This document shows positions 19,280-28,555 of a stretch of 64,000 nt of DNA, in pieces. Numbering within the stretch: position 1 is the stretch's first letter; each line of letters begins with the position of its first letter. The notes beneath the pieces are model-generated. The model was not told where the DNA came from. It saw only the letters and a list, made by a program, of their open reading frames with translations, and searched no databases. The stretch lies in assembly GCF_021729035.1 (NCBI RefSeq), contig NZ_JAJSAP010000007.1, positions 62,001-126,000 of the forward strand. Direction: 5' to 3'. The stretch is from Microbulbifer sediminum. Lineage in GTDB: Bacteria > Pseudomonadota > Gammaproteobacteria > Pseudomonadales > Cellvibrionaceae. A program made the position numbers and the translations under genes.

Positions 19280-20584
19280 CTAGCTCGCCGCTGCCACGCG
19301 GTTGTTATCCGAAACGCTGTTGTAGTTGCCATCGTAGAAGACATCCCTTGAGAATGCCCCCTCGCTGTTGGCCACCACTGTGCTGACCACCGAATCCCCG
19401 GTGATATTCACAGCTGTGCGTACCATGTCCAGCAACCGGTCTACACCCATCACGATGGCAATCCCTTCCAGCGGCAGCCCCACCTGCTGCAGCACCATGG
19501 CCAGCATAATCAGGCCCACCCCGGGGACGCCGGCGGTACCGATAGAAGCCAGGGTCGCCGTCAGGATAACCGTGAGATAACCGGCGAGGCCGATATCCAC
19601 TCCGTACATCTGGGCAATAAACACGGTGGCCACACCCTGCATGATCGCGGTGCCATCCATGTTGATGGTGGCCCCCAGCGGCACAGTAAATGCGGCGACC
19701 TTGTTATCCACGCCGAGGCGCTTCTCCACTGTTGCCAGGGTCACGGGGATGGTGGCCGCGGAGGAAGCCGTACTGAAGGCAAAGGCCATCGCCGGGCGCA
19801 TCTTCTTCAGCAACTCCAGGGGATTCAGGCCGGACAGCAGCTTCAGCACCAGCGAATAAACGCCCAGCCCGTGAAGCAGCAGCACGCCCAGCACCACCAG
19901 GAAGTACTTGCCCAGATCGAGCATAAAGCCCCAGCCCAACTCGGCGAAGGTCTTGGCCAGCAGGGCGAAGACACCGTAGGGGGCAAACACCATCAGCACC
20001 CCGACCATGCGCAGGATCACCTCGTTGAGGTCGCGGAAGAACGCCGATACGCGCTGGCCCGGCTCCCCGCAGTGGGCAATCGCATAGCCCATCAGCAGGG
20101 CAAACACGATGATCTGCAGCATATTCCCCTCAGCCATGGCCTGGACCGGGTTGGTGGGAAAGATATTCACCAGCACTTCCGACAGGGGAGGCGAATCCTT
20201 GGCCTCGAAGGCCGCGGTCGCGCTCGCCTCCACACCGACACCGGGCTGCACCACGAGGGCCACCAGCAGTGCCAGGGAAATCGCCACGGCAGTGGTCAAC
20301 AGGTAGAGCAGGAGAGTCTTGCCGGCCAGGGGGCCGATGCGGTGCCCCTCGGACAGGGCGCAGGCGCCACATATCAGCGATACGAGCACCAGCGGCACCA
20401 CCATCAGCTTGAGTGAGGCAATGAAGACGCGACCCACGATATCGAACAGGCCGCCGGTCAGGTATGTGTCCAGGAAGTGCGCGAGACCACTACCCGGCAT
20501 GAGGGTGTGGCCTATGGCATAAATGATGACCCCGGCCACGATACCGGCCAGCATCCCCAGGAGGATTCTTGTTGTGAGACCCAT
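19280..20584 (-). CDS. Dicarboxylate/glutamate:cation symporter (DAACS family)
   Basis: Inner-membrane secondary transporter of 434 residues with eight membrane helices and two hairpins expected. The serine-rich HP1 motif (FSTASSAATIPV), the NMDGT motif in TM7 and IGTAGVPG in HP2 identify a GltP/DctA-type carrier for glutamate/aspartate or C4-dicarboxylates with Na+ or H+. The exact substrate is not decidable by eye. The ATG has only a weak, distant GGAGA upstream. The gene stands alone between convergent and divergent neighbours. Confidence 0.9.
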   Translation of the reverse strand: MGLTTRILLGMLAGIVAGVIIYAIGHTLMPGSGLAHFLDTYLTGGLFDIVGRVFIASLKLMVVPLVLVSLICGACALSEGHRIGPLAGKTLLLYLLTTAVAISLALLVALVVQPGVGVEASATAAFEAKDSPPLSEVLVNIFPTNPVQAMAEGNMLQIIVFALLMGYAIAHCGEPGQRVSAFFRDLNEVILRMVGVLMVFAPYGVFALLAKTFAELGWGFMLDLGKYFLVVLGVLLLHGLGVYSLVLKLLSGLNPLELLKKMRPAMAFAFSTASSAATIPVTLATVEKRLGVDNKVAAFTVPLGATINMDGTAIMQGVATVFIAQMYGVDIGLAGYLTVILTATLASIGTAGVPGVGLIMLAMVLQQVGLPLEGIAIVMGVDRLLDMVRTAVNITGDSVVSTVVANSEGAFSRDVFYDGNYNSVSDNNRVAAAS

Positions 20585-20824
20585 GACTGCTGCAGTTCTC
20601 CGCGATTGGTTGGCCGCCGGTACCGGGCCGGGCAGTGTGCTGCCCGATATTCCGCACAGGACTTCACGAACATGCGCGGGGCAGGAGGCGGACTAGGTTT
20701 TGGCTTGCGCAAACGGCCACTATATCGGCAGGCGGGGCCTTCGGCAAAAGGCAGCCGGCGCAATTGGTTACCGGGGCGCTGCACGGGGTACAATGGCCTC
20801 TTTGGAATTGGTCCGGGGTTAGCG

Positions 20825-21424
20825 TTGTATCAGTCTCCATTTACACCCGTTGGCCAGTGGTTCAGCCAGCCGCTGGAGTCCCTGCATGACCGGCCACCGG
20901 CTCCTCTGCTGGCATGGCTGCTGCACCCCGGCTCACTGACTGCGGCACTGCGGCACCTGAGCGGCAATCGCTTCCGGGTGCAGGTGCTGAGCCAGCGCTG
21001 GGCGCAACCGAACCTTGAGGAACGGCGTGCGCTGGGGCTGCGCAACCGACAGCTGGCGCTGCTGCGAGAGGTACTGCTGTACGGCGACGATACCCCCTGG
21101 GTCTATGCCCGCAGCGTATTGCCTGAACAGACCCTGCGCGGCCCGTCACGGCAGCTGCGCCAACTGGACACCCGCCCGCTGGGAGAGCTCCTGTTCAGTG
21201 AACCCGGCATCCGCCGCGGGCCGATCATGCTGAACCGCCAGCGGCGCAACCCGCGCTGCACGCTCCCTGAGCTGGCCGGCGAGGCTGACCTGGCCTGGGG
21301 GCGCCGCTCAACCTTCTGGCTACGTCGCCGGCCACTTCTGGTGGCGGAGACATTCCTGCAGGCTTTTGATCCCGACTGCCCACCCCTTGCGGGGCCGCGG
21401 CCGGGAAGGAGAGAAAACCCGTGA
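20825..21424 (+). CDS. ubiC: Chorismate pyruvate-lyase
   Basis: Cytosolic enzyme cleaving chorismate to 4-hydroxybenzoate and pyruvate, the first step of ubiquinone synthesis. Recognised by the fold-specific order: [45 protein letters not shown] and WGRRSTFWL...PLLVAETFL. The start is uncertain: no in-frame ATG or early GTG exists, and TTG at 20825 is chosen as giving about 199 residues, near the family size. A TACAAT at 20789 could be the -10. Its stop overlaps the ubiA start (GTGA), so the two are coupled. Confidence 0.85.
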   Translation: MYQSPFTPVGQWFSQPLESLHDRPPAPLLAWLLHPGSLTAALRHLSGNRFRVQVLSQRWAQPNLEERRALGLRNRQLALLREVLLYGDDTPWVYARSVLPEQTLRGPSRQLRQLDTRPLGELLFSEPGIRRGPIMLNRQRRNPRCTLPELAGEADLAWGRRSTFWLRRRPLLVAETFLQAFDPDCPPLAGPRPGRRENP

Positions 21425-22302
21425 TCAGTCAACAACTCTCACAGCGCTGGCCCGCCGCCCTGCCATACTGGCAGCTGGCGAGGCTGGACCGCCCGATCGG
21501 CTCACTGCTACTCCTGTGGCCCACCTGGTGGGCCCTGTGGCTGGCGGCCGGCGGCTGGCCCGGGCTGCACCTGTTTGCCGTCTTTACCCTCGGGGTCATC
21601 CTGATGCGCGCGGCCGGCTGCGCAATCAACGATTTCGCCGACCGCGGCATCGACGGCCATGTAAAGCGCACCGCCAGCCGCCCGCTGGCCACGGGCCGAA
21701 TTACCCCGGCATCCGCCGTCAGGCTGTTTATCGGTCTCAGCCTGCTCGCCTTCCTGCTGGTACTCACCACCAATAAGCTCACCATTCTCCTGTCACTGCC
21801 GGCGGTGGCCCTGGCCTTCTGCTATCCATTCGCCAAGCGCCACACGCACCTGCCACAGGTGGTGCTGGGGGCCGCATTCAGTATGGGGATCCCCATGGCC
21901 TTTGCCGCCGTGCGCGGTACCGTGCCCCCGGAGGCCTGGCTTATCTATACCGCGAACCTGCTGTGGACAGTGGCCTACGACACCTTCTATGCCATGGTGG
22001 ACCGGGATGACGACCTGAAAATCGGGGTCAAGTCCACCGCCGTACTGTTCGGCGACCTGGACCGCGCCATGACCGGCTCCCTGCAGGCCCTGGTACTGTT
22101 CGCTCTGCTGTTGGCAGGCCAGCGATTCGAGCTTGGCGGTATCTTCTATGCCGGGTTACTCGTGGCGGCGGCCCTGTTCGCCTACCAGCAGTGGCTGGTA
22201 CGCCATCGCGAACGGGAGTCCTGCTTTCGCGCCTTCCTGAACAACAACTGGGTCGGCGCAGTCGTTTTTGCGGGCATATTTTTCTCCTTCCTGCTGGACT
22301 GA
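21421..22302 (+). CDS. ubiA: 4-hydroxybenzoate polyprenyltransferase
   Basis: Inner-membrane prenyltransferase of 293 residues that attaches the polyprenyl tail to 4-hydroxybenzoate. Both aspartate-rich Mg-diphosphate motifs are present, NDFADRGID (about 76-84) and [12 protein letters not shown] (about 196-207), within nine hydrophobic helices. The GTG start overlaps the ubiC stop by 4 nt, the expected operon for committed ubiquinone synthesis. Confidence 0.96.
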   Translation: MISQQLSQRWPAALPYWQLARLDRPIGSLLLLWPTWWALWLAAGGWPGLHLFAVFTLGVILMRAAGCAINDFADRGIDGHVKRTASRPLATGRITPASAVRLFIGLSLLAFLLVLTTNKLTILLSLPAVALAFCYPFAKRHTHLPQVVLGAAFSMGIPMAFAAVRGTVPPEAWLIYTANLLWTVAYDTFYAMVDRDDDLKIGVKSTAVLFGDLDRAMTGSLQALVLFALLLAGQRFELGGIFYAGLLVAAALFAYQQWLVRHRERESCFRAFLNNNWVGAVVFAGIFFSFLLD

Positions 22303-22330
22303 AACAGGCTGTCCCGGCGCGCGGGGGGGG

Positions 22331-22348
22331 TGTCATATAGTTGTCACT
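22331..22348 (+). promoter_or_regulatory. Pho box upstream of phoB
   Basis: TGTCATA-4 nt-TGTCACT forms the 11-bp-spaced tandem 7-mers bound by PhoB. A -10-like TTAAAT (22358-22363) follows after 9 nt, the spacing of a PhoB-activated promoter. This predicts autoactivation of phoBR at low phosphate. Confidence 0.85.
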
Positions 22349-22383
22349 AAAATGCCGTTAAATGACCCCAACACAAGTAGGGT

Positions 22384-22401
22384 GTGACAGTTAATGGACA
22401 G
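22384..22401 (-). promoter_or_regulatory. Second, inverted Pho box overlapping the phoB start codon
   Basis: On the minus strand the sequence reads CTGTCCA-TTAA-CTGTCAC, again two 7-mers at an 11-bp period. The phoB ATG (22394-22396) lies inside it. Bound PhoB here could limit phoB expression (negative feedback). This role is inferred. Confidence 0.55.
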
Positions 22402-23098
22402 CAAAACGATACTGATCGTCGACGACGAGGCCGCCGTGCGCGATATGCTGCGGGTGGCCCTGGAAATGGCGGACTACCGCTGTATCGAGGCCGAGAACGC
22501 GCAGGAAGCGCACGCACTGGTAATCGACGAGCGGCCGGACCTGGTCCTGCTCGACTGGATGCTGCCGGATGTTTCCGGCATCGAGCTGGCCCGGCGCCTG
22601 AAGCGCGACGAGCTTACCTCGACGCTTCCCATCATCATGCTTACCGCCAAGGGGGAAGAGGACCACAAAATCAAGGGCCTCGAGACCGGCGCGGACGACT
22701 ACATCACCAAGCCCTTCTCCCCGCGTGAGCTGGTAGCCCGCCTGAAAGCAGTGCTGCGGCGCGCCGGCCCCGCAACCCCCGAGGAGCCCCTCACCGCCGG
22801 CGACCTGGTGCTCGACCCGATCAGTCATCGCGTCAGTATCAAGGGACAGGCGGTGGAGATGGGTCCCACGGAATTCCGCCTGCTGACCTTCTTCCTCTCC
22901 CACCAGGAGCGTGCCTATAGCCGCACCCAGTTGCTCGACCATGTGTGGGGCGGCAATGTCTATGTGGAAGAGCGCACCGTGGATGTTCATATCCGGCGCC
23001 TGCGCAAGGCCCTGGCAATCGACGGGCACGACCGCTTTATCCAGACGGTGCGCGGCACCGGGTACCGCTTTTCTGTGCAAACTGCCGAGAAAGTGTAA
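22394..23098 (+). CDS. phoB: Phosphate regulon response regulator PhoB
   Basis: DNA-binding response regulator of 234 residues. The receiver domain has the acidic pair DDE near residues 10-12, phosphorylated Asp54 (LLDWMLPD) and the conserved Lys (TKPFSPRE). The C-terminal OmpR-type winged helix (about 130-230, ending VRGTGYRFS) binds Pho boxes. It activates pst and other phosphate-scavenging genes when phosphorylated by PhoR. The start has a weak ribosome site and lies within an inverted Pho box. Confidence 0.97.
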   Translation: MDSKTILIVDDEAAVRDMLRVALEMADYRCIEAENAQEAHALVIDERPDLVLLDWMLPDVSGIELARRLKRDELTSTLPIIMLTAKGEEDHKIKGLETGADDYITKPFSPRELVARLKAVLRRAGPATPEEPLTAGDLVLDPISHRVSIKGQAVEMGPTEFRLLTFFLSHQERAYSRTQLLDHVWGGNVYVEERTVDVHIRRLRKALAIDGHDRFIQTVRGTGYRFSVQTAEKV

Positions 23099-23244
23099 GA
23101 ATTCACTCCTCGGGCACTGTGGCACAACCTGCCGCAGGCGGCCGTTACAGTCAGCTCAACCAAGCAACCCGACCCGAGCCGGAAGAGCGGCGCCGGCACC
23201 ACAGTGCCGCCCGCGCACCGGCAGACCGGAGACAGCCCACCACT

Positions 23245-24546
23245 ATGCTGGAACGCAGTATTGGCGAGTTTTCGCGCTTCGCGGTGATCGCCCTCGGCAC
23301 GGCAATATTCGGCTTTGCCACCACTGAATGGCGCTGGGCCCTGGTGCTGGGCCTGGGTGTCTACCTGTTCTGGATCCTCACCCAGCAGCACCGCTTCAAT
23401 CGCTGGCTGGCCAATGGGCGCCGTGGCCCCGCCCCCACCATGTTCGGTATCTGGGGCGACATCTCCGATGACTTTTACCGTATCCAGCGTCGCCACCGGC
23501 GGGAGAAGCAGAAACTCCACGCCATGCTGCGGCGGGTGCAGGACAGTACAAACGCCCTGCGCGAGGGCATCGTGGCCCTGGAGGATGACGGTAACCTGGC
23601 GTGGTGGAACCCCGCCGCCGGCGAGCTGTTAAAGCTGCGCCCAGAGGACGCCGGCCAGCCGCTGGTCAACTTTGTCCGCGACCCGGGATTCGTGCGCTAT
23701 ATCCACAGCAGCGAGCCCGGCGCCCACGACCCCATCACCATGCCAGCCCCCGGCGACGATGCACGTATCCTGCAGCTGGAGCTGACCCGCTACGGACGGG
23801 ACGAGGCACTGCTGATCGTGCGGGAAATCACCCGGCTGCACAACCTGGAGCAGATGCGCCGGGATTTCGTCGCCAATGTATCCCACGAGCTGCGCACGCC
23901 GTTGACGGTGATTTCCGGCTACCTGGAGACCCTTGAGGGCAGTGGCCTGGCACCACAGGCCTGGCAGCGGCCCATGGCGCAGATGCGCGAGCAGACCGCC
24001 CGCATGACGGCACTGGTTAACGACCTGTTGCTGTTGGCACGGCTGGAAACATCAGATCGGGAAAGCGGCAGGGAGAACATTGCCGTGAGTGAGCTGATGC
24101 AGCGGATCGCCCAGGAAGCGCGAAGCTTCAGTGGCGGGCGCCACGAAATCAGTGTGGACTGCCAGCAGGATTCCACCATTACCGGTGACGCCACAGAACT
24201 GCACAGCGCTTTTGCCAACCTGGTGCTGAACGCGGTCAAGTACAGCCCTGATGGCGGACCGATCGAGCTGCGCTGGTGGGTCGACAGCCGGGGCGGCCAC
24301 TTCGGAGTAAGCGACAGCGGCATCGGCATTGATCCCGTCCATATCCCGCGCCTTACCGAACGCTTTTACCGGGTGGACGCCGGAAGATCCAGGGAGAGCG
24401 GAGGCACCGGCCTGGGGCTGGCAATTGTCAAGCACGTGCTTCTGCGCCACGGTGCCGCGATGACCGTGCAGAGCAGCCCCGGGCGGGGCAGTACCTTCAC
24501 CCTGCATTTTCCCGGGCAGCGCCTGGCAACCACCAGCGCCGCCTGA
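23245..24546 (+). CDS. phoR: Phosphate regulon sensor histidine kinase PhoR
   Basis: Membrane kinase of 433 residues, close to the E. coli length. An N-terminal pair of hydrophobic segments (about 12-46) anchors it without a large periplasmic sensor, so it likely reads phosphate status through PstSCAB-PhoU. A PAS-like region (about 95-200), the HisKA box with His214 (VSHELRTPL) and a HATPase domain (N box NLVLNAVKYSPDG, then GTGLGLAIVKH) follow. It lies 146 bp after phoB; cotranscription is likely. The ATG at 23245 is chosen on length. Confidence 0.95.
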   Translation: MLERSIGEFSRFAVIALGTAIFGFATTEWRWALVLGLGVYLFWILTQQHRFNRWLANGRRGPAPTMFGIWGDISDDFYRIQRRHRREKQKLHAMLRRVQDSTNALREGIVALEDDGNLAWWNPAAGELLKLRPEDAGQPLVNFVRDPGFVRYIHSSEPGAHDPITMPAPGDDARILQLELTRYGRDEALLIVREITRLHNLEQMRRDFVANVSHELRTPLTVISGYLETLEGSGLAPQAWQRPMAQMREQTARMTALVNDLLLLARLETSDRESGRENIAVSELMQRIAQEARSFSGGRHEISVDCQQDSTITGDATELHSAFANLVLNAVKYSPDGGPIELRWWVDSRGGHFGVSDSGIGIDPVHIPRLTERFYRVDAGRSRESGGTGLGLAIVKHVLLRHGAAMTVQSSPGRGSTFTLHFPGQRLATTSAA

Positions 24547-24566
24547 TCGCGGCAGGGCGGGACCTG

Positions 24567-24929
24567 TTACTGGCCGAGTTCCTCGAGCTCTACCTCCCTG
24601 CCATCCTTCTGGAAAGTCACTTTGTCTCCTTCACCCACCGCGTTGCACTGGCGCCGCAGGATGAGGTGATAGAGCTGCATATCCCCGTCGCGCAGCAGCA
24701 GGTGCTCGCGACCGTCATCGTCCACCGGCAGGCTGTCACTGCCCACCAGGGCGTCGCGCAGGACGCGCAGAGTGGTAACGTCGCGATAGCGCCCCAGGTC
24801 ACTGGAGAGCCGCTTTTTCATCCGTTCGCTCTCGTACAGCGCGGCCGCCGTCTCGCGGTACTTTGCCAGGAAAAACACGGCGGCAATGGCGAAGGCCATC
24901 ACCACGGCAATTTCAAGCCACTGCGGCAT
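24567..24929 (-). CDS. Small membrane-anchored protein of unknown function
   Basis: 120 residues that I do not recognise. One N-terminal membrane helix (about 7-22), then a charged, probably coiled-coil stretch (about 25-50) and a small C-terminal globular part with a DDDGREHLLL turn. It is one base apart from the methyltransferase gene on the same strand, so it is probably the last gene of a yaaA-methyltransferase-this gene operon. Confidence 0.7.
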   Translation of the reverse strand: MPQWLEIAVVMAFAIAAVFFLAKYRETAAALYESERMKKRLSSDLGRYRDVTTLRVLRDALVGSDSLPVDDDGREHLLLRDGDMQLYHLILRRQCNAVGEGDKVTFQKDGREVELEELGQ

Positions 24930-24930
24930 A

Positions 24931-25575
24931 TCAGCACACCTCTTGTTGGTTGGCTTCCGGTTTGTCGTCGTGGCCGGCGCTATGTTGCCAGACCACCAGC
25001 TGGTTATTCGCCGGCAGGAAATTCACTTCTCGACGTTCCAGCCCGGCGACCGTCGCCAGGCGATCCAGCCATTCCAGGTCGCGGATTCCACTCAGCGGGT
25101 CGCGTTCGCGCAGCCACCGGTCGAAGTCCGCATTACCCGGGCCGATATAGCCACCGGCGATTTTCATGGGGCCGTACACTAGCAGCTGCCCGCCGGGGCG
25201 CAACACCCGGGGCAGGTGCCGGAAGAGCGCCGCCACCGACGATTCCCCCATGATATGCAGGCTGTTGGCCGTGAACACTGCGTCCACCTGCAATTCCGGC
25301 CAGTCCCGGTCGACGTCCAGCTCCAGTGGCGGTGGCAGGTTAGGGGCCGGGCGATGCGTCAACCAGGCCCGGATGCCCGGCAGGTTGTCGGCACGGTCGG
25401 ACGCCTGCCAGCGCACATGCGGCAGCCGCGGGGCAAAATAGACCGCGTGCTGGCCGGTGCCGCTGCCGATTTCCAGTACCGTGCGGCTGCCTGCCAGCAG
25501 GCGTTCCAGCTCGGCCAGGATCGGCTCGCGGTTACGCGCGCAGGCCGGGGCATCGGGCAGCCCGGTGTCGCTCAC
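24931..25575 (-). CDS. Class I SAM-dependent methyltransferase, DUF938 family
   Basis: 214-residue Rossmann-like methyltransferase. The SAM motif I is VLEIGSGTGQHAVYF (about 35-49) and DVDRDWP and FTANSLHIM follow in the positions typical of DUF938. The substrate is not known for this family. Its start overlaps the yaaA stop by 4 nt (ATGA), showing translational coupling. Confidence 0.85.
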   Translation of the reverse strand: MSDTGLPDAPACARNREPILAELERLLAGSRTVLEIGSGTGQHAVYFAPRLPHVRWQASDRADNLPGIRAWLTHRPAPNLPPPLELDVDRDWPELQVDAVFTANSLHIMGESSVAALFRHLPRVLRPGGQLLVYGPMKIAGGYIGPGNADFDRWLRERDPLSGIRDLEWLDRLATVAGLERREVNFLPANNQLVVWQHSAGHDDKPEANQQEVC

Positions 25576-26348
25576 TGGGCTTCATCGCGGGTGAAGACCC
25601 AGTCGTTACCCTCAGACAGGCCGGCATTGAACCCATAGCCGGCCACATCGAAGTCCTTCAGCTCCGCTGCCTTCTTCACGCGGTTGTCGATGGCCCAGCG
25701 GCTCATCATGCCGCGGGCCTTCTTGGCGAAAAAGCTGATCATCTTGTACTCGCCATTTTTCAGGTCGCGGAAGTGGGGGGTGATGACCTCTGCTTCCAGC
25801 TTTTTCGGCTTGATCGCCTTGAAGTACTCGTTGGAGGCCAGGTTCACCAGTTCCCGGCCCTTGAGTGCCTGTAGCTGCTCATTCAGGGCCTCCGTCAGGC
25901 GCTCGCCCCAGAATTCGTACAGGTTTTTGCCGCGGGAATTGGCGAACTTGGTGCCCATTTCCAGTCGATACGGCTGCATCAGGTCGAGCGGGCGCAGCAG
26001 GCCATAGAGGCCCGAGAGCATACGCAGGTGCTTCTGGGCATAGTTGAAATCCCGCTTGCGCATGGTCTCCGCCTCGAGGCCGGTGTAGACATCGCCCTTG
26101 AAGGCGAGCAGGGCGGGGCGGGCATTCTTTTCAGTGAAAGGCCGCTTCCACTGCTGGAAGCGGTCGTAATTCAGCACGCCCAGCTTGTCCGAGATTTTCA
26201 TCAGGCTGGAGATATCCTGCGGGCCCAGTGCGCGCAGTTCCTTGACCAGTGTGGCGGAATCCTTGAGGAAATCCGGCTGGGTAGTGTCCAGCTCCGGTAT
26301 TTCACTGTCGTAATCCAGGGTTTTGGCTGGGGAGATAACGATTAACAT
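25572..26348 (-). CDS. yaaA: Peroxide stress protein YaaA
   Basis: 258-residue cytosolic protein of the YaaA/DUF328 family. The N-terminus MLIVISPAKTLDYDSE and the conserved blocks RPLDLMQPYRLEMGT and YFKAIKPKKL are diagnostic. In E. coli it lowers free iron and protects DNA and proteins from peroxide and belongs to the OxyR regulon. No obvious OxyR site was identified upstream here. Confidence 0.93.
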   Translation of the reverse strand: MLIVISPAKTLDYDSEIPELDTTQPDFLKDSATLVKELRALGPQDISSLMKISDKLGVLNYDRFQQWKRPFTEKNARPALLAFKGDVYTGLEAETMRKRDFNYAQKHLRMLSGLYGLLRPLDLMQPYRLEMGTKFANSRGKNLYEFWGERLTEALNEQLQALKGRELVNLASNEYFKAIKPKKLEAEVITPHFRDLKNGEYKMISFFAKKARGMMSRWAIDNRVKKAAELKDFDVAGYGFNAGLSEGNDWVFTRDEAQ

Positions 26349-26416
26349 CGGTTTCCTTGGTTGGCTGGATTGTGATTTGGACGGCCCGGGTTACCGAACC
26401 TGTCGATAGACCGGTA

Positions 26417-26896
26417 TTACTCCGGCTTGAGGATTTCCATCCACCAGTTGAGTGGCGTCTGGCCGTCCTGCGGATCGTAGACATTGCCGTAGTTCCACAC
26501 GCTGTTGGCGCCGTCGCAGACGCTGTTCAGTATATGCTCGATATTGGCGAAGCCGCAGCTCACATGGATGCTGTAAACCAGCAGGCGGGGAGTCTCCATG
26601 TCCAGCTCGCCGCCGAGCTTCTCCAGCTGCGGCGTAAGCTGGTCGGACAATTTCGCACTGTCACCGCGACACAGCACCCGGATCGCCAGGTTGCCCGAGC
26701 GCTTGACCAGCTCGAACTCCTGGGTGTCCTTTTTCACCTTGATGGTATCGCCGCTGGCAATCCCCTTGATAAACGCCGGCGAGCGTACCAGCTGGCAGCT
26801 GTCGTCCTCGTTGACCCGCACCTGCAGCCGTTCCACCACCGGCTGGCCCTCGGGGTCCACCCCTGCGAACAGTTCAATAATCTGCAGTGCCGTCAT
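26417..26896 (-). CDS. Conserved hypothetical protein, possibly DUF4265-like
   Basis: 159 residues, cytosolic, with no signal or membrane segment. I cannot assign a function; a DUF4265 label is only a guess. The N-terminal half reads like a small beta domain (VERLQVRV, DTIKVKKD) and the C-terminus ends with a Trp-rich NWWMEILKPE. The ATG ending at 26896 is chosen because AGAGG lies just upstream. It is divergent from the M48 protease across 66 bp. Confidence 0.7.
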   Translation of the reverse strand: MTALQIIELFAGVDPEGQPVVERLQVRVNEDDSCQLVRSPAFIKGIASGDTIKVKKDTQEFELVKRSGNLAIRVLCRGDSAKLSDQLTPQLEKLGGELDMETPRLLVYSIHVSCGFANIEHILNSVCDGANSVWNYGNVYDPQDGQTPLNWWMEILKPE

Positions 26897-26962
26897 AACC
26901 TCTCTCCCGGGACTGTGTAAAATAGGTCGCAAATCATCCGTGCATTATACAGGGAGGAGACA

Positions 26963-28237
26963 ATGATCTCGCGTGCACTGACTGCGGCCGGCCTGGCCGC
27001 CACCCTGATGACCGGCTGCGCGGTCAACCCGGTTACCGGCAAGCAGGAACTGTCGCTGATATCCCAGGGGCAGGAGGTGGCCCTGGGGGAGAAGCAGTAT
27101 CCCATCACCCAGCAGCAACAGGGCGGTGAATATGTGGTCGACAAGTCCCTGCAGGACTATGTCAGCCGCGTGGGCCAGAAGCTGGCACGGGTCTCCGACC
27201 AGCCACAGCTGCCCTATGAGTTCGTGGTGCTGAACAACGGCACACCCAATGCCTGGGCGCTGCCCGGCGGCAAGATCGCGGTCAACCGCGGCCTGTTGAC
27301 GCTACTGGAGGACGAGGCGGAGCTGGCAGCGGTGCTGGGCCACGAAATTGTCCACGCCGCGGCGCGCCACTCTGCCGCAGCCATGTCACAGCAGCAGGTC
27401 CTCGGCGCGGGCCTGGCGGTACTGGGCGCGGCCACCCAGAGTACCGGCTACGGGGACCTGGTGTCCCTCGGCGGCCAGCTCGGTGGCTCTGCCTATATCG
27501 CCCGCCACGGCCGCGGCGACGAGCTGGAGGCGGACAAGTACGGCATGCGGTACATGGCCGCCGCCGGCTACAACCCGCAGGGCGCGGTGGAACTCCAGCG
27601 CAAGTTTGTGAAACTGTCCAAGGGCAGCCAGTCCGGTGGGCTCGCGGCCCTGTTCGCCAGTCACCCGCCCTCCCAGGCCCGGGTGGATGCCAATATCAAG
27701 CATGCCAGGAAGCTGTCCGCTGGCGGCGCCACCAACCGCGCGGCCTACCAGCAGGCCATTGCCCAGCTGAAACGCGACGCCGACGCCTACGCCACCTACG
27801 ACAAGGCACTGGAGGCAGTGAAAGACAAGCAGTACGATCGCGCGCTCAGCCTCACGCGCCAGGCACAACAGCAGCAACCCCGTGAAGCGGCCTTCTTCCA
27901 GCTGGAGGGTGACCTGCTGGCCAAGCAGGAGCAATACCGGTCGGCCTACAACGCCTATGACAAGGCGGTACAGAAGAATCCCGGCCTCTACTCCCACTGG
28001 CTGAAGCGCGGGCTGATGAGTGCACAGCTCAAAAACTATACCGATGCCGAACGCGACCTGACCCGCTCCATGCGCTACCTGGAAACACCCCACGCGCACT
28101 ACTTCCTGGGGCAAGTGTACGAAAAACAGGGACAGGTTCAGGCTGCCTACGGTCACTACCAGACTGCGGCGAAGGCCGGCGGCGAGATCGGCAGCAAGGC
28201 ACAGGCGCGGATGCAGGCGCTGGGGAATAAAGGCTGA
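26963..28237 (+). CDS. M48-family zinc metalloprotease lipoprotein with TPR repeats
   Basis: 424 residues. The lipobox LMTGC (Cys19, next residue Ala) predicts an outer-membrane lipoprotein facing the periplasm. Zinc site: His127-Glu128-His131 (HEIVH) plus Glu187 (ELEAD). The C-terminal 150 residues hold tetratricopeptide-type helices (about 270-415). The layout is that of BepA/YfgC-type proteases, which clear stalled outer-membrane proteins such as LptD during assembly. GGAGGAG lies just before the ATG. Confidence 0.9.
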   Translation: MISRALTAAGLAATLMTGCAVNPVTGKQELSLISQGQEVALGEKQYPITQQQQGGEYVVDKSLQDYVSRVGQKLARVSDQPQLPYEFVVLNNGTPNAWALPGGKIAVNRGLLTLLEDEAELAAVLGHEIVHAAARHSAAAMSQQQVLGAGLAVLGAATQSTGYGDLVSLGGQLGGSAYIARHGRGDELEADKYGMRYMAAAGYNPQGAVELQRKFVKLSKGSQSGGLAALFASHPPSQARVDANIKHARKLSAGGATNRAAYQQAIAQLKRDADAYATYDKALEAVKDKQYDRALSLTRQAQQQQPREAAFFQLEGDLLAKQEQYRSAYNAYDKAVQKNPGLYSHWLKRGLMSAQLKNYTDAERDLTRSMRYLETPHAHYFLGQVYEKQGQVQAAYGHYQTAAKAGGEIGSKAQARMQALGNKG

Positions 28238-28555
28238 GCCCTGTGAGCCCCCGATACATAATGTAGCTACCGCTCCATGTCGCGCTCTGGGTGGCCGCAG
28301 GTAAAGTCATGGGCAGCCAGGTCTTCGTCCTTCCCGGGTGATGACGCCCTGGTGCCGAGCGGCCGGTAGTCCCGCTGGTCGCGGAATGGGCTCTCTGCGC
28401 ACAGCGGCGAAGGCTGGCCTGCTCCCGCCTTAATGATCGGCAGCCGCGGGTATCCCTGCCGCAGCAGGCGCAGTAGAGGTGAGAGGTTGGATACGAGCAT
28501 CCCCGAGTGATGGAATGCCCGTATCCGGATCGCCCTGTCGGGCGGTGCCGACCGC
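28238..28555. other. Unexplained intergenic region
   Basis: About 320 bp. A minus-strand frame is open across 28267-28647 with an Arg/Pro/Ser-rich product, overlaps the downstream barrel gene and has no ribosome site, so I do not call it a gene. No terminator or clear promoter is seen; the sequence resembles degenerate dispersed-repeat DNA. Confidence 0.4.
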
